Of a stretch of 64,000 nucleotides of DNA, positions 37,860 to 47,072 are shown piece by piece. Location: positions 1-64,000 of the forward strand of contig NZ_AUCP01000037.1 in NCBI RefSeq assembly GCF_000429825.1, read 5' to 3'. Position numbers and translations under genes: made by a program. A model generated the notes under the pieces. That model ran no database searches. It saw only the letters and a program-made list of their open reading frames with translations, and had not been told where the DNA came from. The stretch comes from Cohnella thermotolerans DSM 17683 (GTDB lineage: Bacteria > Bacillota > Bacilli > Paenibacillales > Paenibacillaceae). How positions within the stretch are numbered: position 1 is the first letter of the stretch; every line of letters begins with the position of its first letter.

Positions 37860-39353
37860 ATGAACTGGATAACCTTTTGGAAAATGGCCCGAAAATTAAA
37901 ACCAAGTTCACGTCCCGCTCCGATGGCGGACGCCGGCGGACCGCCGACGCCCAAGCAAATCCAAGATTTGTTTCGGGATATTCACGACGCGCAAATTCAT
38001 GAGCTGCTGGCTGAAAAGCAAACCGTTAAGTTGTTTTATATCCATTCCCTTGTGGATGAAACTCAATTGCAAAGCGATATCGTGCTTCCGATTTTGCACG
38101 GCTCCGCCGCACAAACCGGGCGGAACATCATATCCGACGAGATTGTGCAAGTGGATACATTGTCGAAAGCTGAACAACTGATCCTCGAAGGTTCCGTGTT
38201 GGTTTTTTTTGAAAATGATCACGTCTATGCGGTGAAAAAAAGGAATACCCTCGGCCGCTCCATCAATACTTCCGAGCAGGAAGCCATCGTATACGGCCCG
38301 AAAGACAGCTTGAGCGAACAACTCGATAATAGTCTGACTTTGATTCGCCGCCGGCTGCCTGTTCCAAACCTGAAATCCAAAAAATTCATAATCGGTTCGT
38401 TCAGCAAAACCTCGGTCATCCTCTTGTATATGGAAGGGATCGTAAATCCGGAACTCGTGCGCATTGCCGAAAGTAAAACCAAGGAGATCGACTTCGATGG
38501 TATTTTCGATGCAGCGCACGTGTCCGCCTTTCTGGAAGATCACATCTTCAGCGTTTTTCCGCAATTTCAGCAAACGGACCGGCCGGATGCTCTGGCGTCA
38601 GCTCTATTGAGCGGAAAAGTGGTATGGCTGGTTGACAATACGCCGTTTGCCATCGTCGCTCCCATTACGTTTTTCGATCTGTTCCAGTCACCGGAAGATT
38701 ATATCCATCGCTGGATGGTCGGCAGTTTTCTCAGAGGACTTCGCTTTGTGGCATTTGCAATAGCCCTTTTCTTGACCCCTGTCTATGTAGCGCTATCCGT
38801 ACATCATTATCAGATGATCCCGTTGGCCATGCTGTTTGTACTCATGGAGTCCAGAAGCCAAATCCCGTTCACTCCGTTTTGGGAAGCGTTGTTTATGCTT
38901 TTGACGCTTGAGATATTGAAGGAAGCAAGTTTGCGTATGCCGTCCAAAGCCAGCCAAACCCTCGGCATTGTAGGGGGCATCGTCATCGGGGAAGCATCGG
39001 TCGATGCGGGAATTGCCAGCAATGTTCTCATCATTATCATTGCCATATCCGCGGTCGCCTCGTTCCTGATTCCCAATTATTTGATGACGAACGCGAGCAA
39101 ACTGATTCAGTTCGCGCTTCTCATCTTGGCTGCATGGCTGGGCATGTGGGGCATCGGTTTGGGGCTCATTTGGCTTTGCATTCATCTGCAGGGTCTGACT
39201 TCGTTGCGGCAGCCCTATTTGGCGCCGCTTAGTCCATTTTTCGGAAGAGATTGGAAAGATACCGTCATCCGGCTGCCGATGACCAGCATGAAAACGCGCC
39301 CCGCCCACTTAAAGCCATTGGACCGATTTCGTATTCTCAAGAGGAAGATATGA
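37860..39353 (+). CDS. Spore germination protein, GerA-family A subunit (receptor 1)
   Basis: A 497-residue germinant-receptor A subunit (GerAA/GerKA type) of the spore inner membrane. The soluble N-terminal domain spans about 1-290 with the conserved ESLVD-like RLPVPNL and PFAIVAPITFFDLFQSPEDY; four to five membrane helices follow (about 295-470), then a basic tail. The start is the ATG at 37860 after AAAGGTGAG, not the in-frame GTG nine bases upstream. Its stop overlaps the B-subunit start. First gene of a six-gene germination cluster. Confidence 0.9.
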   Translation: MNWITFWKMARKLKPSSRPAPMADAGGPPTPKQIQDLFRDIHDAQIHELLAEKQTVKLFYIHSLVDETQLQSDIVLPILHGSAAQTGRNIISDEIVQVDTLSKAEQLILEGSVLVFFENDHVYAVKKRNTLGRSINTSEQEAIVYGPKDSLSEQLDNSLTLIRRRLPVPNLKSKKFIIGSFSKTSVILLYMEGIVNPELVRIAESKTKEIDFDGIFDAAHVSAFLEDHIFSVFPQFQQTDRPDALASALLSGKVVWLVDNTPFAIVAPITFFDLFQSPEDYIHRWMVGSFLRGLRFVAFAIALFLTPVYVALSVHHYQMIPLAMLFVLMESRSQIPFTPFWEALFMLLTLEILKEASLRMPSKASQTLGIVGGIVIGEASVDAGIASNVLIIIIAISAVASFLIPNYLMTNASKLIQFALLILAAWLGMWGIGLGLIWLCIHLQGLTSLRQPYLAPLSPFFGRDWKDTVIRLPMTSMKTRPAHLKPLDRFRILKRKI

Positions 39354-40513
39354 TGAAACACAACGTGCATTCTGCCGATTTATTCGACATCTCCGGACCG
39401 GTCGAACCCCTGTCCTGGACGTTTATGGTCAACCGAATTCAAACCCTATCCTACATTTTGTTTTTTCCCAGTACGTTTATCGAACCGTCGATGATCTGGA
39501 TCATTCTGCTTGCCGCGGCCTGTTCGCATCTCAATATCTGGTTGTTGGCCAACTGGTTAAGGCGGATGGATCGGCCTGACGGCTACTTCGGAACCGTTCG
39601 GCTATTAGGCAAAACAGTACTATGGCTGTTTTCGCTCTTCGGTCTGTCGTTAGCTTTGGTGAAGTGCGCCGTACTTTTGCTCGGATACGTCGACATCGTG
39701 AATAATATCTTGTTTCCTTCCCTGGACCCCAAATTGTTTGTTGCGCTTCTACTATTCGCTTGCCTGTATCTGGCCCGACTTGGTATGGAAAAGACTCTTC
39801 GTTTCGGAGTCATTTCCTTTATTGGAACCGTTTGGGTCGTTCTGTTCTACGTTCCTTACATTTTTCCGGCGAATGCCGATTACTATCATCTCCTGCCCTT
39901 GATTCCGGAACGGATGCCGCCCCATCCCTGGCATACATTCCTCACCTTGTGGGCGGCTTTTGCCGGCCCCGAATATTTGTTGATGCTGCCGAAACAGGCA
40001 GTGGACGAGCGGCGGATCCAATCTTCTTTGCTGATCGGAAATGCATTCAGCATCGTGGAATATGTGTTCTTTTTTGTCGTTTGCCATCTGTTTTACGGAT
40101 CGCAGTATTTGCGAAGGCTGGATCTGCCTGTGGTTCAGCTCGTTCGTTACATTCACCTGCCGTTTGCCGAACGGCTGGAGATAATTATTATTCCGGCTTA
40201 TGCCTTCTCCGTCGTTTATGTCGTTACATTCCTGCTGCTGTACGCGGCAGCAGCGCTTCGCATGATGACCGGCGCCTCTGACGTTCCATCCGGCCGAAAA
40301 TGGCTAGGGCCTGCCTTTGTGATGCTGTGTTTGACCACAATGGCGATACAATACTGGGGTTGGGCGAACGAAATGGGGAAGAATCGCTGGATCGAGTGGC
40401 ATAACTGGTCGGATGCATGTACGTATGCCGCTCTGCCCGTTCTCCTTATGATCGCCGCTCTCCTGACCAAGAAGCGAGGGACACGCCATGCAACCAATCA
40501 TTCGCCAGATTAG
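39353..40513 (+). CDS. Spore germination protein, GerAB-type permease subunit (receptor 1)
   Basis: A 386-residue protein with about ten membrane helices, belonging to the APC-superfamily germinant-receptor B subunits that form the ligand-binding pore. Two adjacent ATGs exist (39350 and 39353); the second has better spacing from AGAGGAAG and overlaps the A-subunit stop. The 3' end overlaps the C-subunit gene by 26 bases. It clusters with A and C subunits as in gerA-like operons. Germinant unknown. Confidence 0.87.
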   Translation: MKHNVHSADLFDISGPVEPLSWTFMVNRIQTLSYILFFPSTFIEPSMIWIILLAAACSHLNIWLLANWLRRMDRPDGYFGTVRLLGKTVLWLFSLFGLSLALVKCAVLLLGYVDIVNNILFPSLDPKLFVALLLFACLYLARLGMEKTLRFGVISFIGTVWVVLFYVPYIFPANADYYHLLPLIPERMPPHPWHTFLTLWAAFAGPEYLLMLPKQAVDERRIQSSLLIGNAFSIVEYVFFFVVCHLFYGSQYLRRLDLPVVQLVRYIHLPFAERLEIIIIPAYAFSVVYVVTFLLLYAAAALRMMTGASDVPSGRKWLGPAFVMLCLTTMAIQYWGWANEMGKNRWIEWHNWSDACTYAALPVLLMIAALLTKKRGTRHATNHSPD

Positions 40514-41612
40514 CCGAGCCATGATTTTTCTGATCCTCTTGATGATGTGCGGATGTTCTTCCTTTAACGTAAAATCCAATACGGTGGAGGAGATTTCCCC
40601 GATCATCTTGCTTTATCTGGACCAGAACAAAAACGGCCAATTGCTGATATCGACGATTATACCGCCGCTCAAAAAAGAGCAAAAAAGCGTTATAACCGTC
40701 AGTAGCGCGTTAATTAAGGAAGGCAGATACCAGATGGACCACAAATATTACCGGGAAATCAAAAGCGGACAGTTGCGAATGGTTTTTGTGTCGGATACAT
40801 TGGCCCGGAAAGGGCTCAAGGATGTCATCAGTTCGCAGCTGCTTGATCCTGAAATATCCGATCGGGTTTATCTCGTCGTAGCGGAAGGCAACATGATCGA
40901 TTATTTAAACAATCAGCTGCAACAAAAGCAGGCACAAGTCGACTTTTACTTATATAAAATGTTTGCCCATTACGAAAAGCAACAGGAGCTGACGATTACC
41001 AATCTGAAGCAATTTATGGAAAGATTGTACGACCCCTATTCCGATCCGGTCACTCCGCTATTTGCGGTCAACGCTGAAGGGTTTGAATATCAAGGTACGG
41101 CATTATTTCAAGACGACCGGATGGTAGGAGCGATCCGACAACCGGACGATGTGTACTTTCAAATCCTGCGTCATAAAAACCGTCATCACAAATCGATGCC
41201 GATAACGGCCTTGGACACTACCCTTGGTGAAGTTTACGCTACCCGCAAAATTCGGTTTACCGATTCTTACCGAGAAGTGCAGATCGACGTCCATATAGGA
41301 GGAAGAGTGGAAGAATACCGGGACAATCGGGACTTGAGCGATCCGACTGAAGCGGCTTCCTGGGTCCGGACGGTAGAGCGCCGAGTCGAATCGGATATGG
41401 AACAAATTATTCAACAAATAAAATCATTGTCTGTCGATCCGCTTTCCATAGGCGAGCACACGCTGGGGCTCATGCGTCGACCGTTTACGGGGGATCAATG
41501 GAGGAAGCATTGGCCGGACATGCAAGTAAACGTGCGAGTACACGTTAATGTTGAACAATCAGGCATGTTGAAATCGAACCGATCCATCTTTGCACCGAAA
41601 GGCAGACGCTGA
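40488..41612 (+). CDS. Ger(x)C-family spore germination lipoprotein (receptor 1), divergent
   Basis: A 374-residue lipoprotein. The signal peptide with hydrophobic core (MIFLILLMMCGC) ends at Cys23, the lipidation site in a slightly unusual lipobox. The GerC-like C-terminal domain (YREVQIDVHIGGRVEEY and ERRVESDMEQIIQQIK) is clear, but the N-terminal GCWD/E and DVPITATGR-type motifs of standard GerC proteins are missing. It overlaps the B-subunit gene and completes the first A-B-C receptor. Confidence 0.8.
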   Translation: MQPIIRQISRAMIFLILLMMCGCSSFNVKSNTVEEISPIILLYLDQNKNGQLLISTIIPPLKKEQKSVITVSSALIKEGRYQMDHKYYREIKSGQLRMVFVSDTLARKGLKDVISSQLLDPEISDRVYLVVAEGNMIDYLNNQLQQKQAQVDFYLYKMFAHYEKQQELTITNLKQFMERLYDPYSDPVTPLFAVNAEGFEYQGTALFQDDRMVGAIRQPDDVYFQILRHKNRHHKSMPITALDTTLGEVYATRKIRFTDSYREVQIDVHIGGRVEEYRDNRDLSDPTEAASWVRTVERRVESDMEQIIQQIKSLSVDPLSIGEHTLGLMRRPFTGDQWRKHWPDMQVNVRVHVNVEQSGMLKSNRSIFAPKGRR

Positions 41613-41678
41613 TACCGATTACAGTATAACGGCGGAACGACATGGAAAGCCTTAACAGAAGGAGCAAAGGATAAAAGG

Positions 41679-42764
41679 GTGATCGCTATTTCTCAAGAAA
41701 ATAACAAAATTACGTTGGTTCAAGCCTACATCGTGCTTATGATGGCGATCGGCATACTGAACCATGTGATCATCATTCCGATGTTGCTGACCGCCGCCAA
41801 AAGGGATGCTTGGGTCTCGGTATTGGCTGCAGTCGCCATCGCTCCTCTATGGATCGGATGTTTATCCTTCATTATCAAAGACATGAACGGACAAGCGTTC
41901 CGGGATTGGCTGTACAAGCATTTCGGGAAAACGCTGGCCACCATCATTTTGCTGTTCAGCTCCGCTTATTTATTCATGATGGGATCCCTTTCTTTGAAAG
42001 ACACCATAACATGGACGATTGCCTCCTATTTGCCGCAAACACCGGTTGTTGCCATCGTTCTGGTAACGGTCATCAGTTGTGTGTTCGCTGCCAACGCGGG
42101 AATACGCCCCATTGCCATCGTGGCCGGCATCCTTCTGCCGATCGTTATGATGCTTGGCTATTTTGTCATGTCGGCCAACTTTAAGTATAAGAATTATTCC
42201 TCATTATTTCCCGTCATGGAATATGGAATGTCTCCTGTTTGGAAAGGGATAACGTATGCCGCCAGCGGGATATTGGAATTGATGGGGATCCTTTTTTTTC
42301 AAGACCACCTTTCCAAATTGCCCAGATTCAGCAACTTGATGGTGTTCTGCCTTATTTTGGCCGGTCTGATCTTGGGGCCGTTAATGGGGACGATTGCCAT
42401 ATTCGGACCGGAAGAGGCGGCTGAACAACGTTACCCCGCTTATGAGCAGTGGCGTATGGTTCAGCTCGGTCAATACCTGGCTCATCTTGATTTCTTCTCC
42501 ATCTACCAATGGCTGTCCGGCACGTTTATTCGGGTAGCGCTGGCTTTGTTTTTGATGGTTGACATCTGGAAACCGAAGACGAAGTGGATATGGCTTACCC
42601 TTGCCGGAATGGCCATGATGGCGACCGTTTTGTTGCCTGTTAGCGACGCTCAATTTTTTATTTTTCTCAAAAACCTGTATTTACCCGTTACTGTTTGCAT
42701 TGCCGTTGGGATGACTGTTGTGTTTGTTACAAAAATCTGGTTCGCCAGCCTCATCAAAAGGTGA
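41679..42764 (+). CDS. Spore germination permease, GerAB type (receptor 2)
   Basis: A 361-residue protein with about ten helices, typical of GerAB/YndE-type subunits (N-terminal ISQENNKITLVQAYIVLMMAIGIL). It starts at a GTG (41679) preceded by AAAGGATAAAAG. In this second set the B subunit comes first, followed 6 bases later by the A subunit. Spacing to the preceding C gene is 66 bases, so both sets may form one transcript. Confidence 0.87.
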   Translation: MIAISQENNKITLVQAYIVLMMAIGILNHVIIIPMLLTAAKRDAWVSVLAAVAIAPLWIGCLSFIIKDMNGQAFRDWLYKHFGKTLATIILLFSSAYLFMMGSLSLKDTITWTIASYLPQTPVVAIVLVTVISCVFAANAGIRPIAIVAGILLPIVMMLGYFVMSANFKYKNYSSLFPVMEYGMSPVWKGITYAASGILELMGILFFQDHLSKLPRFSNLMVFCLILAGLILGPLMGTIAIFGPEEAAEQRYPAYEQWRMVQLGQYLAHLDFFSIYQWLSGTFIRVALALFLMVDIWKPKTKWIWLTLAGMAMMATVLLPVSDAQFFIFLKNLYLPVTVCIAVGMTVVFVTKIWFASLIKR

Positions 42765-42770
42765 AAACAA

Positions 42771-44333
42771 ATGACCGTTACTTCATTGTTGAAACAATTG
42801 CTCAATAGACTTGACTCCAAGTCCAAACCGCGTCCGATCTCGGAACATTCCAGGAACGATCAATTGCCGCGGGATAAACCTGTACCGGAAGCGTCAGACC
42901 TGTTCGATTTGTTCAGCCAGTGCAGCGATGTCAAGCATTACACCTATACGTTTAAGCCGGATGCTGCCGATTCATCCGTTATCTTTTTTTATTGCGAGGG
43001 AATGAGCGACAATCAACAAATGCTGCACGAGATCATCCTCCCACGGTTGAGCCGGATCTATGAACAGCATGGGTTTCAGAATGTTGAGTTGCTTACTCAA
43101 TCGGGTCAACTGCAACTGGACATGTTTCAAAATGAAGAATGGCAGAAGAAGAGTGTGCAGCACGTGTTTGACGGCAAGCTCCTTCTGTTCATTCCTGCGC
43201 TTCGCGCCATCGGATCGATAGACATTGCCCGACTCCCGATCCGCCAGCCGGAGGATTCGAATATCGACGTTTCTGTTCGGGGGCCAAGAGACGGTTTTGT
43301 GGAAGACGTTGCGACGAATGTGGCGCTCGTTCGCAGACGCATCCGGTCCGTTTCTTTGGCCTGCGAATCCACCTTAATAGGCGAGCGCACGCAAACGAAA
43401 ATCTCATTGTTGTATATGCACGATATCGTGGATCCCAAAATCATACAGCAATTGAAGCACAATCTGCAGACCATTAACATTGACGGCGTTATCAGTTCGA
43501 CGCAATTGGAGGAGATTTTGACGCCGTCGCTCACCCTGTTCCCCTTGATGGTCTATACAGGACGGCCGGATTTCGCTGTGAATTGTTTGCTGAATGGGCG
43601 TTTCGTCCTGTTCGTGGAAGGAACTCCGGCCGCCTTGGTTGCTCCCGCGACATTGACGATGGTGCTGAAAACGCCGGAAGACAGTCATGTAACGTGGTTT
43701 TCCGCTTCCTTCGGACAATCGATCCGGATGCTGGGATTGGTTGTGACCATATTGTTGCCGGCCTTTTGGGTTTCCGTGCTGGCTCACCATCAGGATCAAA
43801 TCCCGTTTTTCCTGCTGGCCACCATTACGATGAACCGGCTTGGCATTCCCCTTTCGATCACCCAGGAAATGGTTCTTGCCCTGGTTTTTCTTGAAATATT
43901 AAGGGAGGCTAGCGTCCGTCTCTCCCCCTCGATCGGTTCGACATTGACCGTGGTCGGGGGATTGATCATCGGCGATGCCGCCATCAGAGCCGGATTTTTG
44001 TCGCCGGCGATCGTGGTGATCGGGGCGATCACTCAAGTATTCGGAGCCACCATTGCCAACGTTTCCCTCATAGGCACCTTAAGCATTCTGCGCTTCTTTA
44101 TCTTTTTTATGGCGGCCATGTTCGGATTGTACGGCTTCTTCCTCAGCGTATTTGTTCTGCTGATCCATTTGTCGACTTTGCAATCGTATGGCGTTCCGTA
44201 TTTGGCGCCGTTTTCGCCGCCATATTTCAAGGAAATCGCCCATGCGTTCTTTCGTATGCCGTGGCCGTGGAAAAAAAGAAGACCGGAATATTTGCACCCT
44301 AACGATGGAACCAAAGGGGGAGGCGCAAAATGA
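42771..44333 (+). CDS. Spore germination protein, GerA-family A subunit (receptor 2)
   Basis: A 520-residue GerAA/GerKA-type protein with an extended polar N terminus, then the germination domain (PEDSNIDVSVRGPRDGFVEDVATNVALVRRRI split here by normal reading, residues about 165-200), IDGVISSTQLEEIL, and membrane helices from about 310 to 480. The conserved RGPR motif and the SVRLSPSIGSTLTVVGG helix are stronger matches to the family than in receptor 1. Its stop overlaps the C-subunit start by 4 bases. Confidence 0.9.
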   Translation: MTVTSLLKQLLNRLDSKSKPRPISEHSRNDQLPRDKPVPEASDLFDLFSQCSDVKHYTYTFKPDAADSSVIFFYCEGMSDNQQMLHEIILPRLSRIYEQHGFQNVELLTQSGQLQLDMFQNEEWQKKSVQHVFDGKLLLFIPALRAIGSIDIARLPIRQPEDSNIDVSVRGPRDGFVEDVATNVALVRRRIRSVSLACESTLIGERTQTKISLLYMHDIVDPKIIQQLKHNLQTINIDGVISSTQLEEILTPSLTLFPLMVYTGRPDFAVNCLLNGRFVLFVEGTPAALVAPATLTMVLKTPEDSHVTWFSASFGQSIRMLGLVVTILLPAFWVSVLAHHQDQIPFFLLATITMNRLGIPLSITQEMVLALVFLEILREASVRLSPSIGSTLTVVGGLIIGDAAIRAGFLSPAIVVIGAITQVFGATIANVSLIGTLSILRFFIFFMAAMFGLYGFFLSVFVLLIHLSTLQSYGVPYLAPFSPPYFKEIAHAFFRMPWPWKKRRPEYLHPNDGTKGGGAK

Positions 44334-45502
44334 AATTTCTGAAACTGGCGTTTCTTTTGCTCCTTATTCTTTCGACCGCAACCGGCTGCTGGGGCAACCG
44401 GGAAGTCCAAAACGTCAATTATCCTTCCGCCATAGGGGTTGATTACGAAGGAGGGAATTATACGGTGTACGTACAACTTCTGGATTTCTCTTCCGTTGCC
44501 AAGTTGGAAGGACAGCAAAAACAGCAAGAAGCCCCGGTCTGGATCGGGAAAGGTGTAGGACCGACTTTTACCGACGCAGCCAATTACTTGTATGAAACAT
44601 CGCAGCAGCGGGTGACCTGGGGGCATGTCGAAGCCATTGTTTTCAGCGAACGGATTCTTGAACAAAACAAATACAACGAAGTGTTGGAACTGATCAACCG
44701 ATACCGTGAAATTCGTTATTTAATCTGGGCATTCAGCACCAAAGAACCTATAGAGGAAGTACTTCGCGCAACCCCATTCTTCAGGCTGTCTCCTGAGGCA
44801 TCTATCCTGCACAACCCCGAAGAGGCCTACCGGCAACGTTCGATGATTCGCCCGGTAAGATTATACCAGTTTATTATGTCAATTAAAGAAAAGGTAAATC
44901 CCGCTTATTTGCCATGCCTGACCATTGACCAAGAACGATGGGAAGAAAGCAATAAAAAGCATCCTTTGTTGAAATATGATGGGATGCATATCTTTCAATA
45001 CAAAAAATTTATAGGCCATATGAACCTGACCGACTTGAAAGGACTGCCATGGATGCGGGAAGACACAGTGCGCATGCCGCTGTCGGTCAGACAAAACGAT
45101 CATTTGGTCGCTATTTTGATTACGGAGAAACCTCATGTTCATATCCGGCATGCCATTCAAGATGGAAAGGTCTATTTCGACGTCACGGTATCGATGAAAG
45201 CCGGGATCAACGAGCAGCACATGAAAATAACCGAGAAAGAATTATCGAAATTGGCGGGAGAAGAAGTGGAAGAGGAAATTCGATATACCTACAAGAAGGC
45301 ATATGAACGGGGAGTAGACATTTATAATTTGGCAGAAACATTGTATCGAAGCAAACCGGCTGCATTCCATCGGCTGGCTGACGAAAATCAATTCGTACTA
45401 AACGAAAACTCCTTACGAAATGTGCGCGTTAAAGTACATTTAACCAGTACAGGCAGATACAAATTTGAGCCAGGCATGAGTCATCACGATACCGCTCAAT
45501 AG
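44330..45502 (+). CDS. Ger(x)C-family spore germination lipoprotein (receptor 2)
   Basis: A 390-residue classical GerC-type lipoprotein. The signal peptide ends in TATGC with lipidated Cys20, followed directly by the family hallmark WGNREVQNV. The C-terminal GerC domain (GINEQHMKITEKELSKLAGEEV and EEIRYTYKKAYERGVDIYNL) is complete. ATG overlaps the A-subunit stop. Last gene of the germination cluster; a terminator-like hairpin follows at 45551-45582. Confidence 0.92.
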   Translation: MKFLKLAFLLLLILSTATGCWGNREVQNVNYPSAIGVDYEGGNYTVYVQLLDFSSVAKLEGQQKQQEAPVWIGKGVGPTFTDAANYLYETSQQRVTWGHVEAIVFSERILEQNKYNEVLELINRYREIRYLIWAFSTKEPIEEVLRATPFFRLSPEASILHNPEEAYRQRSMIRPVRLYQFIMSIKEKVNPAYLPCLTIDQERWEESNKKHPLLKYDGMHIFQYKKFIGHMNLTDLKGLPWMREDTVRMPLSVRQNDHLVAILITEKPHVHIRHAIQDGKVYFDVTVSMKAGINEQHMKITEKELSKLAGEEVEEEIRYTYKKAYERGVDIYNLAETLYRSKPAAFHRLADENQFVLNENSLRNVRVKVHLTSTGRYKFEPGMSHHDTAQ

Positions 45503-45550
45503 ACAACGTATTGTCCTTTTATCGGCGAGCTCGGCATGGACAAAATGAAA

Positions 45551-45582
45551 GACCCTCCAGATTCTCTGAAGGGCTTCTTCCG
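45551..45582 (+). terminator. Terminator-like hairpin after the germination cluster
   Basis: CCCTCCAGA and TCTGAAGGG pair around TTC with one mismatch; the tail is only moderately T-rich (CTTCTTCC). I see no gene in 45583-45782. Confidence 0.45.
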
Positions 45583-45782
45583 GCAGCATTTTCTGATCAA
45601 GATTGCCGGGCGTCATCTTCGGCAAAGATATGCGCGGGATAACGCCCGGCAGCCGGAGACCGCAATCTCGACCGGCGCTCTTAAGCAACCTGATTCATGA
45701 GGGCCTTCCGGCAGAACGCGGCCCCCGGCGTAGAAAGCGCGGCACGCCTCCGTCGTTACCATCCTGAAAACGGTACAACCAT

Positions 45783-45971
45783 TTAGTTGAATTCATCCGG
45801 ACGATCTCCTTTTGTCTGGCTGCAAAGTTTGTTCCCGCATTCTCCGTAAAAAAGCTTGACCCCGCTTGTCGGCAGCGTATCGATGATTTCCCCGCAGTGA
45901 CGGCAGACGAGTGTGCCGAGATGCAGCGGCGACCGTCCCGGTTCCTTCATCATGCGAATGTTTTGCTCCAT
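45783..45971 (-). CDS. SR1P-like GapA-binding peptide
   Basis: A 62-residue peptide whose C-terminal 45 residues (LGTLVCRHCGEIIDTLPTSG and LFYGECG) match the SR1P family, named for the peptide encoded by Bacillus subtilis sRNA SR1, which begins MGTIVCQDC and binds GapA to promote RNase J1 association. Two CxxC-like Cys pairs are present. Here it has an N-terminal extension and its start overlaps the end of the gap gene by 22 bases on the same strand, so it is probably co-translated with a GAPDH. Start choice is uncertain (ATGs at 45971, 45953 or 45950). Confidence 0.75.
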   Translation of the reverse strand: MEQNIRMMKEPGRSPLHLGTLVCRHCGEIIDTLPTSGVKLFYGECGNKLCSQTKGDRPDEFN

Positions 45972-46996
45972 GGTCCGTTCACCCTCATCTCATTTTTTTT
46001 GGCGACATGGGCGACGAAATCAAGCACCCGGCAGGCGTACGCCCATTCGTTGTCATACCATGCCAGCACCTTCACTTGCCGGCCCGAAGCCATGATCGAC
46101 AGTCCGTCGATAACCGCCGACTTGTCATTGCCGATGTAGTCCGACGAAACTAGCGGCAGCTCGTTGTATTCGATGTAGGCTGCGAGCGCCCCCTGCGCCG
46201 CCGTCTTGAACGCTTGCTGCACGTCTTCTTTCGTTGCCGGACGGCGAAGCTCGACTGTCAAATCGACAAGCGAAACGTCCTGCGTCGGCACGCGCAGCGA
46301 CAAGCCCCGAATGACGGGGGCAAGGTGCGGCAGCACCCCGGACAGCGCTTTGCCGACCCCGGTGGAAGTCGGAACAATCGACTGCGTGCAAGCCCGCGCG
46401 CGCCGCAAATCCTTGTGCGGATTATCGAGATGGTTTTGATCGTTCGTATAGGCGTGAACCGTTGTCATCCAGCCGGATTCGACGCCGAACGCACGGTCGA
46501 GAATGTGCAGCACCGGCACAAGGCAGTTCGTCGTGCACGACGCCGTGGACAGCAGCGTATGCTTGTCGGGATCGTAGCTCGCTTCGTTGACGCCCATCAC
46601 CACCGTCAAATCCAGATCCTTGCCGGGCGCCGTCACGACGACTCGCTTCGCTCCCGCCGCCAGATGTTGGACCGCTCCCGCACGTTCGTTGAACTTGCCG
46701 GTGGCGTCGATCGCGATGTCAATGCCGTACTTGTCCCATGGCAGCAACGCCGGATCGCGCTCCGAGACGAAAGCAACCGGTTGCCCGTTTATCACCAGCT
46801 TGTCCTTTTCGACCTGAATGTCGGCGTCCCATTTGCCGTGTACCGTATCGTATTTCAGCAAATGCGCCGCCGTCCCGATCGGGCTTGTCGAATTGATCGC
46901 CTTGACTTGAGCTCCCGGAATGCCGGTTGTAAACGCCTTTCTGATCAACAGTCGGCCGATTCTGCCCGTGCCGCTGATCCCCACCTGCTGGTTCAT
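45950..46996 (-). CDS. gap: Glyceraldehyde-3-phosphate dehydrogenase, GapB-like
   Basis: A 348-residue phosphorylating GAPDH. The NAD(P)-binding motif SGTGRIGRLLIRK is at 7-19, the active site ASCTTNC is mid-protein, and the S-loop has HAYTNDQNHLDNPHKDLRRARA. After the first beta-alpha-beta unit it reads KAINSTSP instead of the Asp-containing VNDL of NAD-type GapA, which suggests NADP preference as in gluconeogenic GapB. ATG at 46996 after AGAGGAGG. It lies downstream of alr and overlaps an SR1P-like gene. Confidence 0.9.
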   Translation of the reverse strand: MNQQVGISGTGRIGRLLIRKAFTTGIPGAQVKAINSTSPIGTAAHLLKYDTVHGKWDADIQVEKDKLVINGQPVAFVSERDPALLPWDKYGIDIAIDATGKFNERAGAVQHLAAGAKRVVVTAPGKDLDLTVVMGVNEASYDPDKHTLLSTASCTTNCLVPVLHILDRAFGVESGWMTTVHAYTNDQNHLDNPHKDLRRARACTQSIVPTSTGVGKALSGVLPHLAPVIRGLSLRVPTQDVSLVDLTVELRRPATKEDVQQAFKTAAQGALAAYIEYNELPLVSSDYIGNDKSAVIDGLSIMASGRQVKVLAWYDNEWAYACRVLDFVAHVAKKNEMRVNGPWSKTFA

Positions 46997-47072
46997 GATG
47001 ACCTCCTCTGGTGCATAGTTCCGATGTGCCGGATCGTTCGGCGGAATAACGGGGAACCGCAAGAGGATCCGC

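Noticed and set aside
45503-45782. Possible small gene between the germination cluster and the SR1P-like gene (frame 45440-45688, minus)
   Set aside because: No ribosome site, no recognisable domain, and it overlaps the 3' end of the GerC gene.
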